From Opisthocomus hoazin (taxonomy: Eukaryota; Chordata; Aves; Opisthocomiformes; Opisthocomidae): a stretch of 64,000 nt of DNA. Both the position numbers and the translations under genes were made by a program. The DNA lies in NCBI RefSeq assembly GCF_030867145.1, contig NC_134428.1, positions 9,610,001-9,674,000 on the forward strand, given 5' to 3'. How positions within the stretch are numbered: position 1 is the first letter of the stretch; the number at the start of each line of letters is the position of its first letter. Of the stretch, positions 1-13,300 are shown piece by piece. The notes under the pieces were generated by a model. It was not told the DNA's origin. It saw only the letters and a program-made list of their open reading frames with translations, and did no database searches.

Positions 1-1540
1 CAGAGAAAGTTTACCAGCCTCCAGCTCTTGCCAGGACTTACGTGCGCAGACAAGGAGAGCTTCACCAACAGGCACAGCTACCACCAAGCACCATTACCTC
101 CAACAACCAGAGGGTCTGGAACCAGCCAGCCCCAGGCCCTGTGGCCACCCCAACCAGCCAGCTCAGCCCTGCCTGGTGGGGCCAGCTCCTTGGAGCAAGG
201 CAGGTGGGCACTCCTCGCTTCACCAAAATACAACTAGCTCTAGGCTGAGCGATGCTGGGTTTCACAAGTTGTTTAAGAACACTTTCCAAATCCCCGCTGG
301 AACACTTCACTAGCTAGAAGTGAAAAAATGTTAACATTAACTGGAAAAAAAGACATTTTTAACCTAAAAGATCCTATAAAATACACTTTTCTTTTGTAAT
401 GAAATTCAAAGACTTGCTGATACAGCAAGTAAGCGGAAAATAGTTTGCAGGTTTAGAGACATAAAGCAGAAAAAGCTGCTAATTAAAGCAGCTAATACCA
501 CTTAAGTACAAAGAGTCTTCTGCAAGAGACTGGAAAGCTCTACTGTTGAAGTCAGGAACACTGAACTTTCTAAAGACATTTTAAGTGGCATAGTTTAAGA
601 TGCTTTTCCTAAGTGTTAGTGATGTTAAACGCCGCAGAACTTCTTGCACAAATGTAACAGCACGCCCCAAACCTTAACATCTTCCCTAGTCCTCAACCGA
701 CAGAAAGGAAAGCAAAGCCTCCTACGTGCAGCCAGCCTAAACAGCTACGACCAAACCACATTCCTACAGCAAAACCCTGCTCCACAGAAACCAAGGAGCC
801 TGTCAACTCACACTAACCATATCTTGTCTCTGGTTTACTGACAGACTGTATTGTTCAGAAACTTAAAGAACTACAAAGCAGCCTGATTAGTTGTATTTAT
901 TTGGTTTTTTTATTAGGTTTATTCTGACTTAGAGTTTCTATTACTCCAGCTGGGTAAACCACATTTGAGAGTAAGTTTAACTGCAGGACTTCAGTTTCAG
1001 CCAAAATCATTTTTGCATTACTTTATTGTAATATAGATTTAAATTTAACATTTAAAACTTACTTCATCAATAAGCAAGCCAAGCTCAGTAGCTTCAGTGC
1101 AGGATGTACTTTATGTAACTTGCCGCACATTCATCTTAGATTTGATGTACATGGAGAAGAGACCGGTCAAGGATTCATAGGAAAAAGCAGAAGTAAGCAC
1201 CATTTTTTACCAGACTAAACAGTTCTCATTTCACTGTTTCTTGCAGAAAATCAACTCACTTCTGGTTCCAGGAGCTACAGTTTGGATAATAGCTGAAAGC
1301 TATTTCCAGAACATCCATTTTCTACACTGGCACAAGAAATAGTCTTCAAAGCAACAGGTACTGGGTTTTTGGGGTTTTTTTAAGAGACAACCTATTCTCC
1401 TTGTGTTTACCAGGTGAATACATGCATTTTTGATCATTCTGGCAGAGGTTAACAAAGAGCACACAACAGTTGGGGCTAAATGAAAAACAATTAAGAAGTT
1501 GCCAAATATTTAAGGTACAAGAAAAAAAAACATCAATGCA
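1..1540. other. Non-coding DNA left of the candidate HAPSTR1 3' end
   Basis: No convincing ORF, repeat or RNA gene is visible. Positions 1-240 are more GC-rich, and short ORFs there lack coding character. Part of this stretch may be distal 3' UTR if one of the poly(A) signals near 896-1027 is used. Confidence 0.5.
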
Positions 1541-4073
1541 ACCAGTTTAATGTCTAAGCCTGCTTTTTATTAAAAAAATGGCACAAATTAAATAAAAAGC
1601 AAAATTTAGTTTTAGATGGTACTAGACTGAATTAACGCTTCAAATCAACAGGATTTATTTCACTGAAAGGAAGGGGAAAAGTAATTTGAACATGCTCTGT
1701 GTATTTGGGCTAGACCAGAAGCACTGTTCTAGTTCAGCCCATACACGCAGAGCTGATACCAGTATGATGTTATCTTTACCACGTGTAGTAGGAAAGTGTG
1801 TTAGAAGTTGCAGAGCACAAGCGTCTTAGTTGTACAAGCCAGTTAACGAATAAACAGAAGAGCTGAAGAATGGTTCTCACACAGGTCCTTTCTGCTCAGG
1901 ACTCCAGGTTTTTCCTTTTGGAACTGAAAAATCTCTCTGCCAACAACATAATAAATACTAACATATTTAGATACCATCTTTAAAAATCTTTGTTGAAAAT
2001 GCAGTCTCCAAATGAAAACCAGCTTTATGCAGTATTAGTATTGTATATAAAATAAGTCTTATGAATCGTAGTTAATAGCAGTAACTGAAATGAACGTATA
2101 CTGCATCTTCAGGTGATGTGCAAGTTCAGCTATGTAACACAGGTCTTTCAAACAGTTTTTACCATCTTGCTTTCGACAGTTCTTACACTTGTCCCATAAA
2201 CTACAGAACCTCTAGCTACAGTATTGTGCAACTGTTGACCTCTTCAAGAGCTCTTCAATGCAAAGAAATCTGATGGAAGCACCACAAAGCAAGGAAATCA
2301 CACTCTTGGAGAGCCTCAAATTCTGAGAATTTAACACATCTTTGCTGTCTTGCCTTGACTGTAGAACACCAACAAGAGGACACCAGGGTAAAAAGGAGCA
2401 AAACTACAGTGACATCTGCTTCAAACGGGGAAAATACAAAAAAATATCTGACTCTACAAGCATGTAAGCCAAAGTCTTGAAGAGCTGGGTATTAACATGG
2501 AGCTCAAGGTGCCTTAACTTAGCTAGAACACCACAATTTTTTTAGTATTGTGAATCCAGCACAGCTGCATTTCATCAAAGAATCAGCCTACACTTCCAGT
2601 TGAAGCATACATACCACCTCACTAACTACCCCTTCCCAACTTGCAGGTTTGGAGCTCTGCATTTTCTTGTTCCTCCTGTATTATTCCTTCCCCAGGCAGA
2701 GATTTAGAGGCCCTAAAAGCCACAGTTCTCCCCCAAAGACTTCCTGCATCTACATGTAAAAATAGTTAGGATGCTCTTTGCGACTGACACATTCCCTTCC
2801 CCATTCAGAAACAGATTTGCAGCAACTCAATCTCTAGTTCAGTTTTAGATTCCTCTTAAGTTACAGCAGCCAGAGTTCAATCCTATGAATGTAAGCTCAA
2901 CACAAAAAGAAAGCCATTTATCCTTTTGAATTCATTCTTATGGCATATTTATCCAGAGCTTTATTATCAACTTCCAGTTTTAAATTATTTTCTTAGCACT
3001 TCACAGAACCTGCATGTCACTCCCTCCTGAAGGAGATGGCATCACACAGAATCTTGTTTAAGTCAGTCCAAGTTTCCACATTGTGGCCAGAAGTCTTACT
3101 TGTTAGAACACACCCCTTTTCCAACTATTCCCCCTCATTCCCTCTCTTCCCACCCCTCCCCAGCAATGGGCAATTACTTCACAAGAAATGTAAAATGGGA
3201 TAAGGGTGTACACAAAACCTACCCTTCACTAATACTGAACAGAAAAGCCTATTTTCCAATTACAGGACATCTTTCTCTAAATTTAGGTCAGCACTGGTGC
3301 AGTCTGCACTGTGTATGGTTACCACAAGGATAATACCAATAAGTACATATATTTTCTCAAACTGGTTTAAAAGCCTATGAAGTTAATCAGGGAAAAGTTT
3401 AATCTTGCTACTTCAGAGCACTAAAACACACAAAGTGAATCCAATAAAGATCCTTGTATTGATTCAATATTAAGTATTAACTGCATGACCATCATAGCAC
3501 CTCTTTACATTATCACACAATCACCAGAATTATCAACTGCTTTTAAAACTAAAAAGGGTACAGTCCAATATTTATAACTTGCACACTGTTACTATATAGA
3601 AACTAGGTGCATGGTACAGTGCTGCAAAAATGGAAGCCTGCAGTTTTGACAAAGATGCCAAGTCATGTTGTAGACAATTTCAGTCAAACTGGCAATACTG
3701 TTTAAGCAAATACTCAACACAGCAGGAAATAAAGGACAAAAAAAAGCATTCTATAACCAAATAAACATCTGAAATTTCCTTTCCCTTTAAGAATACAAGT
3801 AAGGTCACTTTTAGCCTTGGAACGGATACATGTTTGCCTATGATGATCTTGCTAACTACTACACAATATCTGATGTCCTCTGCTAAGAATATAGTTTAAG
3901 AAAGCCGCAGTTACAAGAGGCATCTAATGTAATATCTAAAATTTTCTTTATGGCAATTACTGAATTTGTCTTAAACAGTGAATATGGAAAGATGGCCTCA
4001 TGTTTCCTTTTCAATAGTACTCTGAGGATCAAGTGGCTTTCAAGCAGCATGGTGGGTTTGAAATTTTTGCAGT
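1541..4073 (-). other. HAPSTR1: HAPSTR1 3' untranslated region (probable extent)
   Basis: AT-rich DNA with no coding-like ORF follows the HAPSTR1 stop codon on the minus strand. The left boundary is set by a candidate AATAAA at 1566-1571. Further minus-strand AATAAA hexamers at 2960-2965 and 1654-1659 could give shorter forms, and others near 896-1027 could give longer ones. The true extent needs transcript data. Confidence 0.6.
1566..1571 (-). terminator. Candidate HAPSTR1 poly(A) signal AATAAA
   Basis: The plus strand reads TTTATT, which is AATAAA on the minus strand. About 35 bases downstream on the minus strand is a U-rich tract (complement of the A-run near 1521-1530), the usual arrangement for cleavage and polyadenylation. 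Hexamers at 896-901, 909-914, 918-923 and 1022-1027 are alternatives. Confidence 0.45.
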
Positions 4074-4318
4074 TTAGATCATTCTGTTGCGTTTATGGGT
4101 TGGTGAGTCTGTAATGACATCGCCACACTGGGCTGAGGTACGCTTTCTAGTTCCACCATTGTCCAAGTGGAGTGCCATTTCTTCTGATATGAAAGTGTTC
4201 AAATCAACATCATGGAGTCCATTTCTCCTTCGACTAGCATTGGAGCCACTGCTCACGTGAGTGGGCGAGCCTGGGGTACTTGAGCGAACACTTATACTAG
4301 CCATTGCACCACTAAGAC
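4074..4318 (-). CDS. HAPSTR1: HAPSTR1 terminal coding exon 4 (residues 193-273 and stop)
   Basis: A strong pyrimidine tract (TTTTTTTCCCCTAG) precedes the first exon base at 4318. The exon completes Gly193, then encodes LSGAMASISVRSSTPGSPTH and the C-terminal helix-like segment DVDLNTFISEEMALHLD. It ends with a basic tail and TAA (complement of 4074-4076). Several Ser/Thr-Pro sites (207-208, 210-211, 264-265) are potential proline-directed phosphorylation sites, by inference only. Confidence 0.95.
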
Positions 4319-7300
4319 CTAGGGGAAAAAAAGAAAAAGCATTTAGGTCAGACAGTAAAGAAAGTTAGTTTCCCCACATGCGGCAGAAGGGATGACGCTT
4401 CTCTGACTTCTAGTGAGATGTCAAAGGCACCTCATATTATTCGCACCACACTTGAAGTCCAGACCACACCTTCCCAGCTTTCAGTCCATACATCAACCCA
4501 GCAATTACCAGAACTGCTTTTTACGACATCAAAAGTGAGCTTATGCACCAGGCTGTCACAGCGCACTGCAGCAAATGCTAGCTCCGTAAGCATGACATGC
4601 TATCCAAAGTGTGTACGTACTTTAAGAGTAGACTATTTCAATGTAAAGGCTTTACATGAGAACAGCAGTTACGCAGAAGGAAGATCCTCGTACCAAGAGC
4701 TTTCCAGGCTGACCTGACTTGGTCTTGTTTCAAACACCACTAGCCTGCTCCCTTTCACTCCCTCGCTCACTGTACTTCTAAACAAAACTGCGGTATGAAG
4801 GCAGATCTCAGGCAGGTGTTTAAATAAAAGCTTTATTTCCTGGCTGCTGCTATCAGCCAACACATTAGTATTATCAGAATTCAGAAGAGCACTTAAAAAC
4901 AACAAATAAGCCAAGCAAGCCCACATGATAATCCCCCAAAATTTGCTACTGACAGATCCGATCCAAAACACTGTCACAGGTATCTTGCAATTACTTTGAT
5001 TTGTATTCAGGTTATTAATAAAACAGAAGTTTTTCCTGTAGAAACAAGGTCACCAACAAGAAAACCACAAGCTTTGTACTAATGTAAACATTACTATCAC
5101 AACTTTGCAGAAGTGGGACATTCCAAGACACAAGTTTAGCAAGGGCTAGTACATGAAAGCCTAACAATTCCTCTTAATTTGGAATTAGGCTACATTTGTA
5201 GATAAACAAGAGCACAGAGATACAATAGCAAATATGTCTTAAGTGCTTCAAATCTGAGTATTATTAGGAACATACAAAAACATCTGTTGGCCCTAGAAAA
5301 TCAACTACCAAAGAGCCATGCAAGAAGATGAACAGCAGAACAAGATCTACATCCATGTATTTTTCTAGCAACAAGAACAAGCAAATATTAAGCTGTACAG
5401 GAAGATTTCTGTCTCAGTAACCGTGAAAACCTTGAGCTCTGAGGGTCTCAAATGCTCTATACTTTCGCCCAGCCATCACACATCTTGCATGTGTGCAAAG
5501 CCATTTAATACACGCCTTCACACAGTCATGCAGGCAGCCAGAAGTCACATGCTGCCAAGCAAAGCCAAACAAAACCCTGTGTCTCAGCTGCCAGCAGGCC
5601 ACATCAGCAGCTCCAGAAGCTCTGTGGAGACTGCTAGAGCTGCTAGATCAGTCACCAGCAGCCTCCACTGGAAGATAAGTTCTAAAGTCACCTGCAAAGG
5701 CAGGCCGATACACACCAGGACAGAGCAGGCCCAGGCCATCTCGCCCTACTGTACTTTCCTGCTGAATGTAACAGCACAGACTGCGCGTTCTGCAGCAACC
5801 AGTACCAACAGCCACTGATCACTGGTGCTTTCTTACAGCTTTTGCTTACAGCTCTAAGTGGCATTCCAACATGACTCAAGAAGCATGGTCTGAAGTCCGA
5901 CAGGAACCCTGCAGGTTTTATTAATATTAAAATTATCTTTCATCCGCAATGGCAGAAAGTATTCAGACAGCAGAAGCTATTCTAGTGAAAAGATAACTCA
6001 GAAACAAGGTTTGTTCCAGTACTCTCTGGATTAAGGTCAAGCTGAAATTCAAAACCATTATAAAGAGAGGCTTCTATACATCTACCAAAGTAAAGCAGCG
6101 AACAGGATGACACAGATGTACGATCAAAAAGCCAATTCAGATACCACAAACTGGATAAGCCACCAATGAGCAAAATTTGGGGAGGTAACAAATCACTTCA
6201 CAACTCAAAGATAGCAGCAACTTTAATTTCAACTGGCATGGCATACATTAGGAAAAAACATTAATTCATCCTATACAGGTAAATTGGAAAAAATCTGACA
6301 GTGCACAGAAAGTGACATTGTTTCAAATCCAAATTGATCAGATTCCCCCCACATGACTATTACAAGCAAAATTGCTCTGAACACACAAGTTCAGCGTTGT
6401 CAGTTCCACTGAAAGTCAGTTTACACCACTTATCAGTCATTTACTCTTATATTATACAACCCATAAGCAAATGACCAATATACTAATTCAGTTTTATCAT
6501 GACATCTTTTCATTGCATCTAGTGCTGAAGGAGATAAAAATTCTTCTAAATAAACGCCAAAACTGACCTGTGATGTGAGAATACATTTGTTGGCTTCAGT
6601 CAAGAACTACATTTTTAAGTAGAGCCTTTTCAAGTAACATGCATTCTTTAAAATAGTAGATACGAAAGTCAAAATTAAAAGATGCACCTAAGGTGTTGCA
6701 GCACATTCTGAAACAGACTGCCAAAGTCTGCAAGAAATGCCTCGAGCAGCCACTGACTTTTCAATACTTAGGTAATATTGAATCACTGTACTTCTAAATA
6801 CACAACCAACCTTCATGTGATATTCAAGAAGGCAAGATCTTCAAACCAACCTGGTGTCAAAGGCAGTAGAGTAGTTTTGAATTAATTTCTACAAAGGTAG
6901 GAGTACAAGGATATTGCATCACAACATGGACTGCTGGTTGCAGGGTAATCTTGCATCTCACACAGGTATTAAATAATGAACTAGTGCGTAACAGTCATTA
7001 CCGAGTATGCTAACAGACCAAGTGGCAACTTGGTATCAGTTACTGGCAGTTACCCATATCACATAGCACTACACACTGATGCAAGCGAGCAGAACTGTCA
7101 AACGGAACATTTAGGTCACAGTTTAGGACTGGGTAATCCAGCTAACACGAAGAGTCAGAAAGGAAATTCCAGGCATGCACTGAAATATCAAGTTGCCATT
7201 TCATGGAAGCAACATCTTTGAAGACAATCAGCAACGCAATTGAAAAGATCTATTTTTCATTGACAGACAAAGCATCTTTCAGGAGCTACGATCCACAGTT

Positions 7301-10300
7301 CATTTTTTTTCTTGGAAAACTGTTGTAATGCACAGAGGAAGCCTCAGAAAACCCATTTACTGTGAATTATTCCGAGTTTAAGTTTTCAGTGGAATCTGAG
7401 ACCTCCTCTCAAAGCATTTAACCATTTAAAGCAGTAAAGCAAGCAGTAATTGATACTAGGAAATAGTAAGATGACATGACTGTTAGCAACATCATTTCAC
7501 AACCTCAAATGTCTATATTGTGATTAACATGACCTAATCACAGGCATATCAGTTTTGTCTATACAACCAGCACAGAGATTCAGACAGCTCCTAGAGTGTC
7601 TTTACTTCTTTCACGATTTCATGACCACCCCTGAAGTCACACACTGCTTTCTAAAGGAGACATTTCCTTTTTTACTAGAGGCCTTTAAGAAAGGACACAT
7701 AGCTCTTTCTCCCTTTTTAAACTTGCAGAGATTGGAGAGCATTATCAGAAATATTTTGCAGTACTTGTTACAATCTCACTCCTGCCTTATCTTTCAGCCA
7801 TCAACAATATGGTGTTTCATAGCCAGTAATGTCACAAAAACTTTTATCTGACACTATATTCTAAAGCATTTATAGTACTATCACAAAAAACTGCAGCAGA
7901 GAAGAAACTGTCACCAATGCTAGCTAATTTATAACTACTCTCCAAAACTATCACGTGATTAGAATGCTTGGCTAAAAATGTGTTTTCCAGAGTAGGAAAT
8001 ACTCAAGGTAAATAAAACTGTCAACTCAAAATTAGCAAGTTTATCAACACTGGCCTAACAAACTGTGAATGTCATTTTATCTGCACTATAACCACGTCCA
8101 TAATAAGCACGAGTTATTCAGGTCACTGCCACAGCATAATATACTGGATAACTACCGTTCAGTACAGTAATAGTATTGTTTCCCAGAAGTTTTAATCAGG
8201 AAATATCAAAAAGAACATTCACGCGTATCTAAGCATGACTAAAGCAGGAATTAGTTAATAACCCCAGATAAACACAAAATGGCATGCAGACAGATCCTTG
8301 TCACCCCTATGTCATACTCACCCTTTCACAGTACTGCTCAAAGAGCAAGTTTTAGCAGTACATACCAACACATAACTCCGATAGCTATATATACACACAC
8401 AACCTTTAAGTTAAACTCAAACTAATCTGAACTCTGGTCTCCCAACCCCTCTTCTACCAACTGCTGCTTCTCCACTCTAAAACTGCAATATAAAACATCA
8501 GCAGTTCATATTTCGAGAAGCAAGTAAGAAGGTTTAATGAAAATTTAGGCTTTTTAAAGGGGCCAAGCCACACACTTCTACATGCTAGAGCAAGGGCTTC
8601 CCCCTTGCAAAGAGACTGAACCACATTAACAATATATGTATCAACATTAAAGCCAAGAAGCAAAAGAACTAACACTCCCCTCACAGCGCCGTTGTCCATT
8701 CACATCATTTTTAGTGAAGAATGCTCAAGTCTAACGCATTTCAACCTTGCATTTTCTCCTATTATGCTGGGAGAACAGTTCGTGAAGCATGGAGCACATT
8801 CCACACTGAAAGACCAAGGCATCGTTTCAAACACAGATTGTGCACAGCCACCAGCGCTGCAAGACTTGGTGGGCTAGCTACAGCCAGGCAGAAAAATGAC
8901 CAGGCACATGTCAGCTTTCAGGATTCTTGCGGCTATTAGCTCGGTTAGTTGCAAATGACACAATTGCATCACTTCTCTTGCACAACTGGATACCGCAGTA
9001 CATATCCAGAAAGTAGATGAAGATACACCCATACCTACACTAACTGCAATGACATTTTAAGGTCTGGTGAAAGTTAAGAACCCAACTCTGTATTTGAGAT
9101 GTTGAACAATAAAAGTATTTTTCCTCTATTATCATACCTTGAAATGCTAAGCAACATAAGAAGCACAGCTCTACAAGTTTCAGAAAAATCCACCTGAATC
9201 TCAGGGTAAAATAGCACATATCACCTTGAGCTAACGACTCAGTTTTTCCTGAAGGCTTTAATTTCTTTTCAGGTATTCATACTTCAAGTTTCCAGCCATG
9301 TTTTATTTCCAAGGTTACCCATCAGCACACTAATAATGAAAAGCTGATACTGAGGGCATAGTTTTTATTTACCAGATTTTACACTCAAGAGGCTACTCAG
9401 TTCCAAAAACTCATTCTCAAGTACCCTTCAGTTACACGAAAGAGGTCAGTAACAGCTGCACAGCATACATGTCAGAGTTAGAAAAGGTAGACCACATACA
9501 CCTTAAACATTCCTGGGCAAGTATAGTTTTTTTGTCTTGAGCATTTTGCTTTTAGCTACTGTAACAAGCTTTGAAAGCAGAACAGTAGAGAAGAACTAAT
9601 TTCCTTATTGCACAAACACTACTGCTAACTAGTATCACAAGATTAAGTTTCAGATTGAAAATTCCTAGCTTTCATGATCTGTCAAACCTTGCAGAGCTAT
9701 AATACAGATCAGATGTATCTAGGTTTGAGATAGAAGAGGTAGGACTAAGAGTCCCCTTTTAACAGATTTCTTTGCAGATGCAGCATACAGTTCCAGGATT
9801 GTACTGACACCTAAAGACACTCTTCTCTAATGTTTTAGTCTAGGGCATATACCTCAAATTGTGTTTGATATTCCAGGAAACATTTAATTATTAGCTACTC
9901 TGTTAACACAGCTTCTGTCAAAGTTTTCAGATGTGATTACGAAGCATTTGGAGGTTACACAACAAGAATACAGCTATTTCCCCCCATTAAAGAGGAAGAT
10001 CAGCAAGTTACAGGACCACAATCTTTAGACATATATTAGTACCTACTTCTGAGAAGTCAATAAACCAGCTCTACTTCAACTGAGCTTTGTTTGGTGTTAT
10101 AGATTCATACAGCTTCACTAAAAGAGGTCTTGGCTAGAGCAGCGAAGTTTAGCATTACCCACCAAATTCAGCCCATCCACGTTACCAACAGAAAAATACT
10201 TCGTTTCTACAGGAAGCCTACCAGCACAAAGCCTCACTCCTTTACATGCCAGTCAAAAACTGCCCTTAAAGCCTTGGTCCTGAACACTTGCCGAGACTGC

Positions 10301-13300
10301 TACTCGCTATCATCAGGTTCTCATGTTTCTTTACGTTACTTAGAAGCAGCACATCACTTTTACAGCCTTCCAACACTGTAGATAAACATAGCCCTACAGA
10401 GGACATACAAATTTACACACACCTGAAGATCCTACACAGGTTTCAAAATCAAGACAGTTCTGAGAAGCCCTAAGATAAATAGGACAGTAGTCTGGAAGAC
10501 AGGTTAACTGCAACTTCCTTAATGTTAAAGAAAAGGAGGGGAGAAGCTGGAGGAATGCTGACATTGTAGGCAATAACCTAAAAGCAGTTATGAGGCCAAG
10601 TACAAGCCTAGTCACTAAAGGATTTGTGTCAAAGACCAGATTGAAACTGGTATCAGGAGAACCTAATCCAGAAGGTGACTGACATGCAATCCCATCAACC
10701 AGCTGATGAAGAGGAAGGGCGCATTTCTAGCCCCAGCAGCAGCAGTACTGAGCAGGGAACTTGCCACAGTCCTCATGACCCTGCATTACATTATGAAGTA
10801 TACAAAAAAACATTTCTTACTTCATGGTTCAGATTCCCATGCTACAGAGAAGCAGCTTCCATAAACCACCTCTATACAAAGCAGAAGCTAAGAAACAGTG
10901 CAAGGACATGACAAGAGCCATACTACCAATAAAAAAGCCTCCAAGCTCACTCTGCTCGAGACCTCACTGTGCTGAGGTGAGTCCACCCAGCTGACCCTCA
11001 TCTGAGAGTAAGCCTTTGTAGCTATACTCAACTGCACACCAGATTCAACTAGTTTCAGAAAGCAGGATTTAAGACAGTGTTTATCATCAGGTGAGAGCCA
11101 GCTTCTGCAGTTCTCCAAGAAATTATCTTTACCTACTTGAATAAGCAATATTGGTGCACAGAATTCTCTAGCCAGCTTCCAAGATGAGAACTGTCAAAAA
11201 CTACACAACTGGGTGCAAGCATGCTTGATGTAAGCAGCAACAGAGCAGCAAACAATACCAGAATTAGGCTGTCACCTAGACAGTAACAGTGTATGGCTTA
11301 CGTATCTTGAAAAAACACCACAGCACAACAGAAGCAAGGACTGCATTTTCAGGAATCCACTCATCTAATTAACTCACTAACTCCACCCCCCACTGGGTAT
11401 ACTGAGACAGTAAAAAATTCATTTAGGTTTCGCAGGGTGTACTCTTAGATAGCTTGAGTTTTTACTTTTAGAATGGTCTACTATTTATACCTCCAGATAT
11501 CTGCTGCCTCTTAGAATTTTAGAAGGCATAAAACCCACAGGTGAACTGCCTCATTTCATCTCAAGAACAATTTTCAACACATTTATCACTTGCTAGGTAA
11601 CAGTCCAGTGCAGAATAAGCTATTAAATATTCACATCTGGAAAGGAGAAAAGACACACCACCAACATAGATGGTGATGGCAAGGAAGAAAATTCAGTGTG
11701 ACACTGGAAGACATTCAAGACTGAAAGCTAACTAGACCTAAGTTCTGAACAGGACTCAACTATTGCAGTGACATGCAAGTCAAGTACCCTTTCTAGGGTA
11801 CTTCACAGAACGCTAAACCATATTATCCAGCATATAACACCACGGGTACTAGAGTGAGGTGAGGTACCCCAGAGAGAAACTTCAGACACCAAATTCCTCC
11901 CCCTACCCCACATGAATTTGCTAGTTTTTGCTACTAGTCAAGCCTTAATATTTAACTAGTTGCTAGCATCATATTACCATTTTCCAAGAACTCTGTTTAC
12001 TTTCGTATTGGTATAAATGCCAAGTCTCTTCATGCTTCAGAAACACTACCAGAAGTTGATACTTTACTGCCGAGTTTACAGCTGTAGAATATTACAGATC
12101 CGAGCCCCATTTTTATACAACATTTTTCCTCATTCGAAGTATTTCGCTATGCAACTTTTTAGTAGCCACATGCCTCACACATGCAAACACTACTCCCTCC
12201 AACAATTAAGGAGATACCTTCATCTGGAGCATCAGGTACACAACATGTTATGACACCAACAATGGCCAAGAGCCAGACGTGCTTTAAGAGCCCCCACCCA
12301 ATGTTAACCAAGTAGTATTGAAAAAATTACTGTTACCATGCAGAGCTATGGCTTCACGGAAGGGTTGCAAATCAGTCTCTACAGATGAGCTAGTTTCTGT
12401 CGAAGTAGCTCGGTTAGGGGATACTACAGTCAGTCTTGGGGGAGCTCTAGAATTTCTTGGAGGAGGAACTTTTCCACACAGGAAGCTGATCAAGTCTTCT
12501 CTACGAATAGTTCTTCTGCGTTTTTTAACCCAAGCTAACACATCCTTATTCCGACGCTGATAGCCAATCTGAATTCCTACATCAAAGCTTCGCTGATGGG
12601 TATCCACACTTTCTGCAAGAAGACAGAAAAAAGTTTTCTTAGTAAGTGTTACAGATGGAGCAATGTATAGTATGGCACATCACTGATACAGCTTCCTATC
12701 AACCATGGGAAGGAAGCAGATCTTCTGAAGTTTACGGCAACAGTACCAAGTTACCCGTAACAAACTAGTGAGTATTGAAGAGGAGCCATATTAAACTTAA
12801 AGAGAATATTAGCTAAAAAAGTACTGCTCCCTTTACAAGTGAAGTCAACCGCAACTCAAGCACCACCTAAACAGCATTTACCACAATTCAGGTCAACACT
12901 ACAGCACTGTTTAAGAAACCATATTGTATTAAAACTAAAAACATGCTTTGAGATTTGGTCAGTCCGAGGAAGGTACTTAAATCAGACAATGCATTTCAAG
13001 AGGCATGCTTTTCAAGTGCATCAGTGCAGTCAAGAAATGCCGCAAAAACAAAACGAATAGCTGCTTTTCTTGATTCTGATAGGCAAGGAATTTTCAGAAA
13101 ACTCAGACTTCTTTAGAGTCCCTCTAATTTCACCTGAATTTCAACTGCAGAGGTAATTTGCAGGAGGCCATAGTTCTGAAACTAGTTTGAACACCAGTGT
13201 CCCCAATGCCTTTCAATGAGGCAACATATCATTTACAAAGGAAGTCTAAAAAAATTTCCTCCCCTATTTAAGATCCCATTGCAATTTTGACATACAAAGC

